From the NCBI GenBank assembly GCA_020848075.1, contig JADLAV010000052.1:62001-126000 (forward strand): a stretch of 64,000 nt of DNA. The letters are read 5' to 3'. The stretch comes from Burkholderiales bacterium. Its GTDB lineage: Bacteria; Pseudomonadota; Gammaproteobacteria; Burkholderiales; SG8-39. A program made the translations under genes and the position numbers. The notes beneath the pieces were generated by a model, which did not search any database, had not been told where the DNA came from, and saw nothing but the letters and a program-made list of their open reading frames with translations. Position 1 is the first letter of the stretch; every line of letters begins with the position of its first letter. Below are positions 33,982 through 42,403 of the stretch, in pieces.

Positions 33982-34091
33982 GCGAAGGTGGCTTCGGATG
34001 GGAGCGGACGGATGCGACGGAAGGGACTATAGCACCCGCCCGCGCGACGGGACAGCGGCGCCCGGGCGGGCGCACACGCGGCGCCGCGCCG

Positions 34092-34790
34092 TCAGGCGTG
34101 CTCGAGCAGTCGGGCGGCCTCGGCGAGCGACGCGACCACGTGGTCGCAGTCGAGCGTGTCGATCGGGCGACCCTCGTTGTAGCCGTACGGCACGCACCAC
34201 ACCTCGCACCCGGCCGCGCGCGCGGCCTGGACGTCGTTCGACGAATCGCCGATCACCAGCGCCGCGCCGGGCGGCGTGCCGAGGCGCTCGCACGCGAAGA
34301 GGAGCGGCAGCGGATCGGGCTTCTTCGCCGCCAGCGTGTCGCCGCACACGGCGAGATCGAACGCGTCGCCGAACCCGGTGGCGCGCAGCAGATCGAACGT
34401 GAAGCGCTCGCGCTTGTTCGTCACGCACGCGAGCAGGAGCCCGAGCGCCCGCATGCGCGCAAGCCCTTCCGCCGCGCCGGGATAGGGGCGCGACCGGCGG
34501 CCTGACTCCTCCGCGTAATGGCGCTCGAAGATGGGCAGCGCACGTGCGTGGAGCGCATCGTCGACCGCACCCTCGAGCGAGCCGGCGAGCGCGCGGCGCA
34601 CCAGCGTCGGAATGCCCTTGCCGACGAAGTTCGCGAGGAGCGCGGGATCGCGCTCGGGCAGCCCGACGTCGGCGAGCATGCGGTTCGCCGCCGCGGCGAG
34701 GTCCGCGGCCGTGTCGAGAACTGTCCCGTCGAGGTCGAGCAGCACCGCGCGGACGGCGCGCGCCGGTCCACGCGCCGCCTCGGGCGTCAC
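34092..34790 (-). CDS. gph: Phosphoglycolate phosphatase
   Basis: 232 aa HAD hydrolase. Motif [21 protein letters not shown], motif II in CVTNK, motif III KPDPLPL and motif [16 protein letters not shown] are intact, with an alpha-helical cap of the phosphoglycolate type ([21 protein letters not shown]). It dephosphorylates 2-phosphoglycolate. The start GTG 34790 overlaps the rpe stop (GTGA). The rpe-gph-trpE order is typical of betaproteobacteria. Confidence 0.93.
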   Translation of the reverse strand: MTPEAARGPARAVRAVLLDLDGTVLDTAADLAAAANRMLADVGLPERDPALLANFVGKGIPTLVRRALAGSLEGAVDDALHARALPIFERHYAEESGRRSRPYPGAAEGLARMRALGLLLACVTNKRERFTFDLLRATGFGDAFDLAVCGDTLAAKKPDPLPLLFACERLGTPPGAALVIGDSSNDVQAARAAGCEVWCVPYGYNEGRPIDTLDCDHVVASLAEAARLLEHA

Positions 34791-35473
34791 TTCACCTTCC
34801 CGAGCTCGGCGCGCATGGCGGCGATGGTGGCCTTGTAGTCCCGCGAGCCGAAGATCGCGGATCCGGCGACGAAGGTGTCGGCGCCCGCGCGCCCGATCTC
34901 GGCGATGTTGTCCACCTTCACGCCGCCGTCGATCTCGAGCATGACCTCGCGGCCCGTCTGCGCGCGGTGCGCATCGATCGCCTTGCGCGCGGCGCGCAGC
35001 TTCTCGAGGGAATGCGGGATGAACTTCTGCCCGCCGAATCCCGGGTTCACCGACATGATGAGGACGAGGTCGATCGCGTGCAGCGTGTCGTCGAGCCAGG
35101 AGAGCGGCGTCGCCGGATTGAACACCAGGCCGGGCCGGCAGCCGCTCTCGCGGATCAGCCCGATCGTGCGGTCGACGTGCTCGCTCGCCTCGGGATGGAA
35201 GCTGATGATGTTCGCCCCGGCCTTCGCGAAGTCCGGCACGATGCGGTCGGCCGGCTTCACCATGAGGTGGACGTCGATCGTCGCTCCGGTGAGCGGCCGG
35301 ATCGCCTCGCACACCAGCGGGCCCACCGTCAGGTTCGGAACGTAATGGTTGTCCATCACGTCGAAGTGGATGAAGTCGGCGCCGGCCGCGACGACCGCGC
35401 GGATCTCCTCGCCGAGCCGCGCGAAGTCGGCCGAGAGGATGCTCGGGGCGATGCGGTAGGTTCGATCCGTCAT
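34787..35473 (-). CDS. rpe: Ribulose-phosphate 3-epimerase
   Basis: 228 aa TIM barrel from ATG 35473 ([21 protein letters not shown]). Metal and catalytic residues occur in [35 protein letters not shown] and LEIDGGV. It interconverts ribulose-5-phosphate and xylulose-5-phosphate in the pentose phosphate or Calvin cycle. It is the first gene of the rpe-gph pair and divergent from apaG. Confidence 0.97.
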   Translation of the reverse strand: MTDRTYRIAPSILSADFARLGEEIRAVVAAGADFIHFDVMDNHYVPNLTVGPLVCEAIRPLTGATIDVHLMVKPADRIVPDFAKAGANIISFHPEASEHVDRTIGLIRESGCRPGLVFNPATPLSWLDDTLHAIDLVLIMSVNPGFGGQKFIPHSLEKLRAARKAIDAHRAQTGREVMLEIDGGVKVDNIAEIGRAGADTFVAGSAIFGSRDYKATIAAMRAELGKVK

Positions 35474-35586
35474 GGGAACCGTCGGATGCGGGGCGATTCT
35501 AATCGCAAACCGCGCCGGGCGGCCGCGCTTGTGCGATCGGAAGATTTGCTGTGGAATGAACGGAATCTGATGCCCGGTGGCAACCC

Positions 35587-35970
35587 ATGTCCCCAACCAG
35601 CAAGTACGACATTAGCGTCTCCGCCCAGACCCGGTACCTCGCCGACCAGTCCGACGAGGAGGCCGGGCGCTACGTCTTCGCCTACACGATCACGATCCGC
35701 AATTCCGGCGATGTCGCGGCGCAGCTCGTCAGCCGGCACTGGATCATCACCGACGGGCAGAACCAGGTGCAGGAGGTGCGCGGGCTCGGGGTCGTCGGCG
35801 AGCAGCCGCGGATCAAGCCGGGCGAGGCATTCGAGTACACGAGCGGCGCGGCCATCGCGACGCCGGTCGGCACCATGCGTGGCGCCTACCAGATGGTTGC
35901 CGAGGACGGCACCCAGTTCGACGCGCCGATCCCGGAATTCACGCTCTCCATCCCGCGCGTGCTGCATTGA
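35587..35970 (+). CDS. apaG: Co2+/Mg2+ efflux-associated protein ApaG
   Basis: 127 aa, a single fibronectin-III-like beta-sandwich domain. Conserved stretches: [29 protein letters not shown] and [19 protein letters not shown], with MRGAYQMV. Family role unclear (divalent-cation phenotype in enterobacteria). Divergent from rpe and followed after 46 bases by a methyltransferase. Confidence 0.95.
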   Translation: MSPTSKYDISVSAQTRYLADQSDEEAGRYVFAYTITIRNSGDVAAQLVSRHWIITDGQNQVQEVRGLGVVGEQPRIKPGEAFEYTSGAAIATPVGTMRGAYQMVAEDGTQFDAPIPEFTLSIPRVLH

Positions 35971-36016
35971 GCCGGCGGGCGGCCGCTGCGGACGGCGCCT
36001 CCGGCAGCGGCGTCGC

Positions 36017-36610
36017 ATGAGCCTGCGCGCGAGCTACACGCTGTTCGCGCCGCTCTACGACGCCGCGGTGCGGCGCGCCTCGCGCAAGCTGCGTGCGGAC
36101 AGCTTGGCAACGCTCAGCGTGCCGCGCGGCGCGCCGGTGCTCATTCCCGGCATCGGAACCGGCCTCGACGTTCCGCTCCTGCCGCGCGGCCCCCGGTATG
36201 TCGGTCTGGACCTCACGCGCGCGATGCTCGCCCGCGTGCCGCGCGCCGGCGCGGGCCTCACGCTCGTGCAGGGCGATGCCATGCGCCTCCCGTTCCGCGA
36301 TGCGAGCTTCGACGCGGTTGTGTTGCACCTCATCGTCGCGGTGGTGCCCGATCCGCGACGCTGCCTCGCCGAGGCGGCGCGCGTCACCCGGCCGGGCGGG
36401 CAGCTCCTGGTGCTCGACAAGTTCCTGCGCCCGGGCGAGCGCGCTCCGGTGCGGCGCACGCTGAATGCGCTCACGCGCCGGCTCGCGACGCGGCTCGACG
36501 TGGTGTTCGAATCGCTGCTCGCCGAGGTCGGCGGGCTCGAGATCGAGCGCGACACACCGGCGCTCGCCGGCGGCTGGATCCGCTCGCTGGTGCTGCGAAA
36601 GCTCGGATGA
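36017..36610 (+). CDS. Class I SAM-dependent methyltransferase
   Basis: 197 aa from ATG 36017 (MSLRASYTLFAPLYDAAVRR). SAM-binding motif I VLIPGIGTGLDVPLL (about residues 42-56), motif post-I YVGLDLT, motif II region FDAVVLHLIVAVVPDP and motif III ARVTRPGGQLLVLDKFL. It resembles the UbiE/phosphatidylethanolamine N-methyltransferase-like group, but I cannot assign the substrate. Probably transcribed with apaG. Confidence 0.82.
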   Translation: MSLRASYTLFAPLYDAAVRRASRKLRADSLATLSVPRGAPVLIPGIGTGLDVPLLPRGPRYVGLDLTRAMLARVPRAGAGLTLVQGDAMRLPFRDASFDAVVLHLIVAVVPDPRRCLAEAARVTRPGGQLLVLDKFLRPGERAPVRRTLNALTRRLATRLDVVFESLLAEVGGLEIERDTPALAGGWIRSLVLRKLG

Positions 36611-36637
36611 CCGCGCACGCGCCAGGCGCGGCGTGCG

Positions 36638-36739
36638 CTAACGCCGTTCGTCGTCGCGCTCGCTCTTCGGCCACACCCACCAGACGATCAGGATGCCGAT
36701 GAGGAGCGCGACCGCGGCTTCGAGGAGAAGGATCCACAT
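36638..36739 (-). CDS. Small single-pass membrane protein (33 aa)
   Basis: ATG 36739 to TAG 36638: MWILLLEAAVALLIGILIVW then a charged tail WPKSERDDERR. One membrane helix with C-terminal basic/acidic residues, a typical build for small inner-membrane modulators. It is divergent from mltA (25 bases apart). No strong ribosome site is visible, so expression is unproven. Similar tiny Trp-rich proteins occur in other betaproteobacteria as far as I recall; not checked. Confidence 0.5.
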   Translation of the reverse strand: MWILLLEAAVALLIGILIVWWVWPKSERDDERR

Positions 36740-36763
36740 TGCGTCGCTTATACTGCCTGGTCC

Positions 36764-38047
36764 ATGCGAGACCGAGCGAAGACGATGATACGCGATGCGC
36801 GCGCGGCGGCAGCGGCGCTCGCTCTGCTCGCCGCGCTTCTGCTCGGCGCCTGTGCGAGCCCGCCGAAGGAGACGCAGCCGCGGCTCGCATGCCCGGCGGC
36901 AACGTGCCCGGCGTGCCCCTTCTGTCCCGCGGCGAAGCCGGAAGTGCCGCCCGCGCCGCCGCTCGCGCCCGCGTCCTACCAGGACCTGCCCGGATGGGCG
37001 CAAGACGACCTCACCCAGGTGTGGGAAGCGTTCCTGCGCAGCTGCCGCGCGCTGCGCATGCGCGATTCGTGGGTGGCCGCGTGCGGCAAGGCGGCGGAGA
37101 TCGGGACGCCGACGAGCGCGTCGATCCGCGCGTACCTCGAGGCGAACTTCACGCCCTACCGGGTCACGAATCCCGACGGCACCACGGAGGGGCGCATCAC
37201 CGGCTACTACGAGCCGCTCCTGAACGGCAGCCGCGAGCGCCGCCCGCCGTTCATCTACCCGCTCTACGCGCCACCCGATGATCTCCTCGTCATCGATCTC
37301 GCCAGCGTCGCGCCCGACACGCGCGGCATGCGGTTGCGCGGCCGGCTGGAAGGCCGGCGCGTCGTCCCGTATTACTCGCGCGCCGAGATCGAGCGCGGCC
37401 TCGCGCCGGTGACCGGCAAGGAGATCGTCTTCGTCGACGATCCGATCGAGGCGTTCTTCCTGCAGATCCAGGGCTCCGGGCGCGTGCGCCTGCCGACGGG
37501 CGAGATGCTGCGCATCGGATACGCGGACCAGAACGGCCACCCGTACGCCTCGATCGGACGCTATCTCGTCGACGAGGGCGAGCTGCCGCTCGCGCAGGCG
37601 TCGATGCAGGGCATTCAAGCCTGGGCGCGCGCGAACCCCGGCCGCGTGGCGGAGCTGCTGGCCCAGAATCCGAGCTACGTCTTCTTCCGCGAGCTGCCGC
37701 CCGGCAGCGCGGACGAAGGCGTGAACGGCCTCACCGCGGAGCGCGGCCCGCCGGGCGCGCTTGGCGTGCCGCTCACCGCGGAGCGCTCGATCGCGGTGGA
37801 CCGGCGGTTCGTTCCGCTCGGCGCACCGGTGTACCTCGCGACGACGCGACCGAGCTCGGAGGAGCCGCTCGAGCGGCTCGTGATGGCGCAGGACACGGGC
37901 GGCGCCATCCGCGGCGCGGTGCGTGCGGACTTCTTCTGGGGCACCGGTCCCGACGCCGGAAGGCTCGCCGGCCGCATGCGCCAGACAGGCAGGATGTGGG
38001 TGCTGCTGCCGAACGGCTATCCCCTGCCGGCGAACGGCGGGCGGTAG
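36764..38047 (+). CDS. mltA: Membrane-bound lytic murein transglycosylase A
   Basis: 427 aa (or 420 aa from ATG 36785). Lipoprotein signal peptide with lipobox LLLGACAS; Cys at about residue 30 is lipidated. MltA domain motifs: EGRITGYYEPLLNG, FFLQIQGSGRVRLPTGE, VPLTAERSIAVDRRFVPLG, VMAQDTGGAIRGAVRADFFW with the catalytic Asp region. It cleaves glycan strands with release of 1,6-anhydroMurNAc, the substrate of AnmK in this window. A TATACT at 36749-36754 would put the transcript start a few bases before 36764, which favours the downstream ATG. Confidence 0.93.
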   Translation: MRDRAKTMIRDARAAAAALALLAALLLGACASPPKETQPRLACPAATCPACPFCPAAKPEVPPAPPLAPASYQDLPGWAQDDLTQVWEAFLRSCRALRMRDSWVAACGKAAEIGTPTSASIRAYLEANFTPYRVTNPDGTTEGRITGYYEPLLNGSRERRPPFIYPLYAPPDDLLVIDLASVAPDTRGMRLRGRLEGRRVVPYYSRAEIERGLAPVTGKEIVFVDDPIEAFFLQIQGSGRVRLPTGEMLRIGYADQNGHPYASIGRYLVDEGELPLAQASMQGIQAWARANPGRVAELLAQNPSYVFFRELPPGSADEGVNGLTAERGPPGALGVPLTAERSIAVDRRFVPLGAPVYLATTRPSSEEPLERLVMAQDTGGAIRGAVRADFFWGTGPDAGRLAGRMRQTGRMWVLLPNGYPLPANGGR

Positions 38048-38080
38048 AGCACCGCGGAAGAATCCTTCAGTCCCGCGGCG

Positions 38081-38830
38081 TCACTTCGTCTTCGCGGCCG
38101 CCAGGATCTGCTCGAGCTGCTCGCCGGGAATCGCACCGCTCACGCGCTGCCCGTTCTCGAAGAACATGGTCGGCGTGCCGTTCACGCGCAATTGCTGCCC
38201 GAGCGCGAGATTCTTGTCGACAGGCGTCGCGCAGCTCCCGTCCGCGGTCGGGCGGATTCCTTTCACCATCATGTCGACCCAGGTCTTCGCGCGGTCCTTC
38301 GAGCACCACACGGATTTCGCCTTCGCCACGGAATCCGGCGAGAGAATCGGATACAGGAAGACGTGGATCGTCACGTCATCGAGCTTGACGAGCTCCTGGT
38401 CGAGCCGCTTGCAGTAGGGGCAGTTGGGGTCGGAGAAATAGGCGAACCGGCGCGTGCCCTTGCCCCGCACGATCTTGAACGACTGGTCGAGCGGGAGGTT
38501 CGCGAAGGGCACCGCGTTCAGCTTGGCGAGCCGCTCCTCGGCCAAGTCGCGGTCCGCCTTGGTGTCGAGCACCCCGAGGTCGCGCCCGAAGATGAGGTAG
38601 TTTGCGTTCACGTCCGTGTAGACGAGCTGCCAGCCGCCGGGCGTCTCGAACGCGACTTCGTACAGGTCGGCGTTCGGGAGCTTGGTGATTGAGGCGACCT
38701 TGACGCCGTTCAGCTTCGACTCGACCACGCGGCGCACCGTCGCCTCGTCGGCGAGCGTTGGCGCGGGCAGCAGGGCAATGAACGCCGCGCTGAGCGCGAG
38801 CGTGGCGACAACGGCGATTCTTCCGATCAT
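38081..38830 (-). CDS. dsbC: Thiol:disulfide interchange protein DsbC
   Basis: 249 aa periplasmic disulfide isomerase. Signal peptide residues 1 to about 27 (...PAPTLADE). N-terminal dimerisation domain, then a thioredoxin-like domain with active site DPNCPYCKRL (CPYC, about residue 138), a second structural Cys pair (VWCSKDRA and DGSCATPVD) and the cis-Pro loop NGTPTMFF. It corrects misfolded disulfides, for example in LptD. It ends 34 bases from mltA (convergent). It starts 29 bases after a UbiH-like gene and is probably co-transcribed with it. Confidence 0.95.
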   Translation of the reverse strand: MIGRIAVVATLALSAAFIALLPAPTLADEATVRRVVESKLNGVKVASITKLPNADLYEVAFETPGGWQLVYTDVNANYLIFGRDLGVLDTKADRDLAEERLAKLNAVPFANLPLDQSFKIVRGKGTRRFAYFSDPNCPYCKRLDQELVKLDDVTIHVFLYPILSPDSVAKAKSVWCSKDRAKTWVDMMVKGIRPTADGSCATPVDKNLALGQQLRVNGTPTMFFENGQRVSGAIPGEQLEQILAAAKTK

Positions 38831-38858
38831 GATCTGTCCGCTCCGTGGGAAGTAGAGG

Positions 38859-40028
38859 CTAACCGAGCGCCTGGCGCACGAGCAACGTCTTCAAGACCGG
38901 TACTCGGTCGGCAAAGTTCAATCCGGTGTTCCGGATGGCGGAAATAAGCGTGCTTTTCGCGCCGAAGAGATGGTGCAGGCCGTCGGTCACGGTCCGCATG
39001 GCGGCCACCGGCTCGGCCCGCGCGCGCGCATAGCGGCGCAGGAGGGCTGGATCGGCGCACTCGCGGAAGGGCTCGCGGCCGGCGATCGCCTCGGCGAGCG
39101 CGCGCGCGTCGCCGAATCCGAGATTCACCCCTTGGCCGGCGAGCGGGTGCACGACGTGCGCCGCATCGCCGATCAATGCGAGGCGCCGATCCGTCGTGCG
39201 CTCGGCGTCGAGGAGCTGCAGCGGAAACGCCGCCGGCGGCGTGAGCAGCGCGAGCGCGCCGAGCGCGTGGCGTCCCGCCTCGGCCACTCGCGCGCACAGC
39301 GCGTCCGCCGCGAGCTCGAGGAGCGCGGCGGCGTCATCATCGGGCGTCGACCACACCATCGACATGCGATTGCCGGGCAACGGCAAATACGCGAGCACGC
39401 CGTCCGGCCGGAAGAACTGGTGCGCGGTGCCCTGGTGCGAACGCTCGCACGCGAAGTTCGCCACGACGCCGCGTTGCCCGTAGCTCTTTGCCGCGGCTTC
39501 GAGTCCGGCCGCTTGCCGCACCCACGACGCAGCGCCGTCCGCGCCGACGACGAGGCGCGCGCGAATGCGCTCGCCGTCCGCCAGCGTGAGCGTGGCGGCG
39601 CGCTCATCGCGGTCGAGCGCGGCGCAGCGGGCCGGGCACAGCCGCGTGAGGTTCGCCTGCGTCGAGAGTCCGTCCCACAGCGCGCGCTGCAGTCGCCCGG
39701 ACTCGACGATGTGCGCGAGCTCGCCGACGCCGGCGTCGTACGCGCTGAACGTGATCCCTGCGCCGGGCGCATCGCCCGACACCGCCATGCGGCGCACGGG
39801 CTGCACGCGCGACGCGTCGAGCCCCGCCCAGGCACCGATATCGCGCAGGAAGGCGATGCTCGCGGGGCTGAGCGCGTAGATGCGGCTGTCCCAGCGTTCC
39901 GCCGGCACCGGGGGCGGCGCCGCCTCGACCAGGGCGAGCCGCAGGCCCGATCCGTCGAGCGCGCGCGCGAAGCTCGCCCCGACGAGCCCTGCGCCGACGA
40001 TGGCGACGTCGACTTCCGTGTCCCTCAT
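38859..40028 (-). CDS. UbiH/UbiF/VisC/COQ6-family ubiquinone hydroxylase (first copy)
   Basis: 389 aa flavoprotein from ATG 40028 (MRDTEVDVAIVGAGLVGASFA). FAD-binding GxGxxG at residues 10-16, DG motif VVGADGAASWVRQAAG and the second FAD motif LALIGDAAHVVHPLAGQGVNLGF are complete. It hydroxylates the ubiquinone ring at C1, C5 or C6 with NADPH and O2; the exact position cannot be assigned. It shares the family with the gene at 61179-62387. Position next to dsbC is common in betaproteobacteria. Confidence 0.88.
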   Translation of the reverse strand: MRDTEVDVAIVGAGLVGASFARALDGSGLRLALVEAAPPPVPAERWDSRIYALSPASIAFLRDIGAWAGLDASRVQPVRRMAVSGDAPGAGITFSAYDAGVGELAHIVESGRLQRALWDGLSTQANLTRLCPARCAALDRDERAATLTLADGERIRARLVVGADGAASWVRQAAGLEAAAKSYGQRGVVANFACERSHQGTAHQFFRPDGVLAYLPLPGNRMSMVWSTPDDDAAALLELAADALCARVAEAGRHALGALALLTPPAAFPLQLLDAERTTDRRLALIGDAAHVVHPLAGQGVNLGFGDARALAEAIAGREPFRECADPALLRRYARARAEPVAAMRTVTDGLHHLFGAKSTLISAIRNTGLNFADRVPVLKTLLVRQALG

Positions 40029-40102
40029 CGCGCCGATTGTACGGTCACCTTGCCGGGTTGCGCGCGACACGGTTCACGGAGCGAGGCGCGCTTCGCGCGA
40101 AC

Positions 40103-40177
40103 CACCCCGCCGCCTTCGGCGGCACCCCTCCTTGAAAAGGACGGGACTCTCTTTTTCCCCTCCTCCTTGAGGAGGGG
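40103..40177. repeat. Composite dispersed repeat (same family as 22.9-23.2 kb)
   Basis: ACCACCCCGCCGCC, a CCGCC-TTC-GGCGG hairpin, CACCCCTCCTTGAAAAGGA and CCCCTCCTCCTTGAGGAGGG follow one another, separated by a T-run. The modules match those at 22976-23232 and 10121-10188. They lie directly before the tandem hairpin array. Confidence 0.85.
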
Positions 40178-40372
40178 TGGCCGCGCGAGCGGCCGGGGTG
40201 GTGCTGCGAAGCAGCCGGGGTGGCCGCGCGAGCGGCCGGGGTGGTGCTGCGAAGCAGCCGGGGTGGCCGCGCGAGCGGCCGGGGTGGTGCTGCGAAGCAG
40301 CCGGGGTGGTGCTGCGAAGCAGCCGGGGTGGTGCTGCGAAGCAGCCGGGGTGGTGCTGCGAAGCAGCCGGGG
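40178..40372. repeat. Tandem array of two alternating hairpin units (21 and 22 bp)
   Basis: Unit B (21 bp) contains GGCCGC-GCGA-GCGGCC; unit D (22 bp) contains GCTGC-GAA-GCAGC; both end CCGGGG and begin TGG. Order read from the sequence: B D B D B D D D D, that is three B and six D without visible mismatch, about 195 bp. A partial copy follows (GGGGTGGTGCCCCGG near 40410). Every unit is a stable short hairpin. It lies between panE and the ubiH-like gene, both transcribed leftward. Confidence 0.92.
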
Positions 40373-40431
40373 GGGTGCAGGATAGGCGCGGCACGCGAAG
40401 CGCGACGGGGTGGTGCCCCGGCGCCAGGTCT

Positions 40432-41445
40432 TCACCCGAGGAACGGATGCGCGCGCACGAAGACCTTTTCCTCGCGGATGGTGCGCGAGAGCAGCTTGGT
40501 GAGCGCGTACACCGCGTCGATGTGGGGGGTGGGCGTGCTGGTGACGCGGCCGAGTTCGATCACCGCGCCCACCAGCGCATCCACCTCGGGGTCGCGGCCG
40601 GCTTCCACGTCCTGCAGCATCGAAGTCTTGTGCTTGCCGACTTTCTCCGCGCCGGCGATGCGCTTCTCGAGCGTGACGCGGAACGTGATGCCGAGCCGGT
40701 TGGCCACCGCCTCCGCCTCGCGCATCATGTCGGCGGCGAGCGCGCGTGTGAGCGGATACTGGCAGATGTCCACGAGCGTCGAGTGCGTGAGCGCGCTGAT
40801 CGGGTTGAAGGTCAGGTTGCCCCACAGCTTGAGCCAGATCTCGGCCCGGATGTTGTCGAGCACCGGCGACTTGAGGCCCGCCTTGACGAACGCGGCGGCG
40901 ATGCGGCTCACGCGCTCGGTGGCGACGCCGTCCAACTCGCCGAGCGGGAACCGGTCGCCTTCGATGTGCCGCACCACGCCGGGCGCGGTGAGCTCGCAGG
41001 CCGGGTAGACGACGCAGCCGATGATCCGCTGCGGATCGATCGACGCGGCGAGGACGCCGTTCGGATCGACGGTTTCCACGCGGCGACCCTCGAACTCGCC
41101 GCCGTGGCGCTGGAAGTACCACCAGGGAATGCCGTTCTGCATCGGGATGATCACGGTCTCCGGGTGCAGCAGCTTGGGCAACTCACTCGCCACCGCCTCG
41201 ACCTGGTGCGCCTTCATGCCGAGGATCACGAGGTCCTGCGGCCCCGCGACCTCGTACTGGCCGGTCGCGCGGATGTCGGGCGCGACCACCTCCGTGCCGT
41301 CGTGCATCGTCACCCGCATCCCGCGCGTGCGAATCGCCTCCAGATTGGCGCCGCGCGCAATCAGCGTGACGTCCTCGCCCGCCGCGGCGAGCTTGACCCC
41401 GACGAATCCGCCGATGGAACCGGCACCCACGACACAGATCTTCAT
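40432..41445 (-). CDS. panE: 2-dehydropantoate 2-reductase
   Basis: 337 aa from ATG 41445 (MKICVVGAGSIGGFVGVKLA). The N-terminal NADPH Rossmann motif GAGSIGG, the hinge MQNGIPWWYF and catalytic Lys/Glu region NIRAEIWLKLWGNLTFNP (Lys about 200), plus KHKTSMLQDVEAGRDPEVD with conserved Ser/Asp, identify ketopantoate reductase. It reduces ketopantoate to pantoate for CoA synthesis. Slightly longer than E. coli PanE (303 aa), as in the APBA/PanE group of betaproteobacteria; a related ketoacid reductase role is possible. Confidence 0.9.
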   Translation of the reverse strand: MKICVVGAGSIGGFVGVKLAAAGEDVTLIARGANLEAIRTRGMRVTMHDGTEVVAPDIRATGQYEVAGPQDLVILGMKAHQVEAVASELPKLLHPETVIIPMQNGIPWWYFQRHGGEFEGRRVETVDPNGVLAASIDPQRIIGCVVYPACELTAPGVVRHIEGDRFPLGELDGVATERVSRIAAAFVKAGLKSPVLDNIRAEIWLKLWGNLTFNPISALTHSTLVDICQYPLTRALAADMMREAEAVANRLGITFRVTLEKRIAGAEKVGKHKTSMLQDVEAGRDPEVDALVGAVIELGRVTSTPTPHIDAVYALTKLLSRTIREEKVFVRAHPFLG

Positions 41446-41718
41446 GCTTCGCTCCCCGCCTTCGTGCTTCTCGCTTCTTGCGCCCCGCTTCTCACTCGCC
41501 GCTACTCGCGCGCCGCTGCTTGCACCCCACTTGTCGCGCTGGGTCTCCCCCGCCACGTCCCGCGCACGTCCATCGGGTGCGCATCTCACGCCTTGGACGA
41601 TGCCATGCCTTGCGTGCGGCCGCAGCCTGATGGCTCGATTAAAGCGGCTTATTTTACAATGGGTTACTGCGATGCAGCATTGATGAGCATCAAACGAAGC
41701 CTGCGGCCCGGCGCTCGC
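41446..41718. other. Intergenic region with purine-biased imperfect repeats before panE
   Basis: The first about 80 bases on the minus strand are imperfect repeats of AAGCG and GAGAAGC (for example GCAAGAAGCGAGAAGCACGA), ending in GGGGAGCGAAGC at the panE ATG. A similar tract precedes gmhB at 50588-50640. The remainder (about 41530-41718) has no gene that I can support. A rightward TTTTACAATGG at about 41650 resembles a -10 (TACAAT). Confidence 0.5.
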
Positions 41719-41748
41719 TTGACGGCGAAGGCGTGCGACAGGAATAAT
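41719..41748 (+). promoter_or_regulatory. Promoter of the CAU tRNA gene
   Basis: TTGACG (41719-41724) and AATAAT (41743-41748) with an 18-base spacer. A GC-rich discriminator (GCGCGCC) follows, typical of stringently controlled stable-RNA promoters. Confidence 0.65.
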
Positions 41749-41761
41749 GCGCGCCCCGCGT

Positions 41762-41837
41762 GGCGAGTTAGCTCAGTGGTTAGAGCAGCGGAATCATAAT
41801 CCGTGGGTCCGGGGTTCAAATCCCTGACTCGCCACCA
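41762..41837 (+). tRNA. tRNA with CAU anticodon, probably elongator tRNA-Met
   Basis: 76 nt including encoded CCA. Acceptor arms GGCGAGT and ACTCGCC pair fully; D-loop AGCTCAGTGGTTAGAGC; anticodon stem GCGGA/TCCGT with loop ATCATAA, so anticodon CAT; T-arm GGGGTTCAAATCCCT. The CAU anticodon could also be tRNA-Ile2 if position 34 is changed to lysidine by TilS. The stem sequence resembles elongator tRNA-Met of betaproteobacteria, but the two cannot be separated by eye with certainty. Confidence 0.93.
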
Positions 41838-41992
41838 CTTTTCCCAAGGTGCAGGCGTCGGGCCCCGGGCAAAGGGCCGCACACGATGGCCCGGGCAGGC
41901 GCGCCGGCGCGTGCGAACGGCCCGCGCGCGGCCCGGAGAAAATCTCCTAGAATACGAGGCGCCTCCCGCTTGCGCCCCCTCAAGAAATTGCG

Positions 41993-42403
41993 ATGAAACA
42001 GGCAGTAACCTCGATGCTTGCCGCGCTGGTCGCGATCTTCGCCGCACACGCGGTCGCCCAGTTGCGCACGATCCCGAAGGACGCCCTCCGGGGTCAGTTC
42101 ACGCATATCACCGAGACCATCATCACCATCGACGGCAGGACGATGCGGCTCGCCCCCGGGGCGCAGATCCGCTCGCAGAAGAATCTGATCGTCGTCCCGT
42201 CGGCCGTGCCACCCGGTACGCTGGTCGAGTACACGCTCGACCGCGACGCTCAACTCGACCGGGTCTGGATCCTGACCTCCGAGGAGGCGGCGCGGCCGAA
42301 CCCGAACTCGTCCAGTCGATGGATCGACGGCCAGCCCGCCGGCACGCCGATACAGCGGGTGCTTCCGAAGTACCCGGCGCCGGACAACCCGCAGCATAAA
42401 TGA
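41993..42403 (+). CDS. Conserved exported protein of unknown function
   Basis: 136 aa with a signal peptide (residues 1-23, [20 protein letters not shown] then VAQ). The mature part is short and beta-rich ([41 protein letters not shown], which reads like a small OB- or barrel-type fold) with a Pro/Asn-rich tail. I do not recognise a named family. Its stop overlaps the miaB start (ATGA), so it is translated together with the tRNA-modification gene; the link may be historical only. Confidence 0.8.
   Translation: MKQAVTSMLAALVAIFAAHAVAQLRTIPKDALRGQFTHITETIITIDGRTMRLAPGAQIRSQKNLIVVPSAVPPGTLVEYTLDRDAQLDRVWILTSEEAARPNPNSSSRWIDGQPAGTPIQRVLPKYPAPDNPQHK

Noticed and set aside
38048..38080. Terminator between mltA and dsbC
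   Set aside because: CCGCGG arms are present but there is no T-run on either strand, so I did not list it.
40178..40372. Possible CRISPR array
   Set aside because: Units are directly adjacent hairpins of 21-22 bp without unique spacers and no cas genes are nearby.
40074..40394. Pro/Ser/Thr-rich frames (SQHHPG and AAKQPG repeats) over the hairpin array
   Set aside because: These are translations of the tandem repeat; codon pattern follows the repeat period, not a protein.
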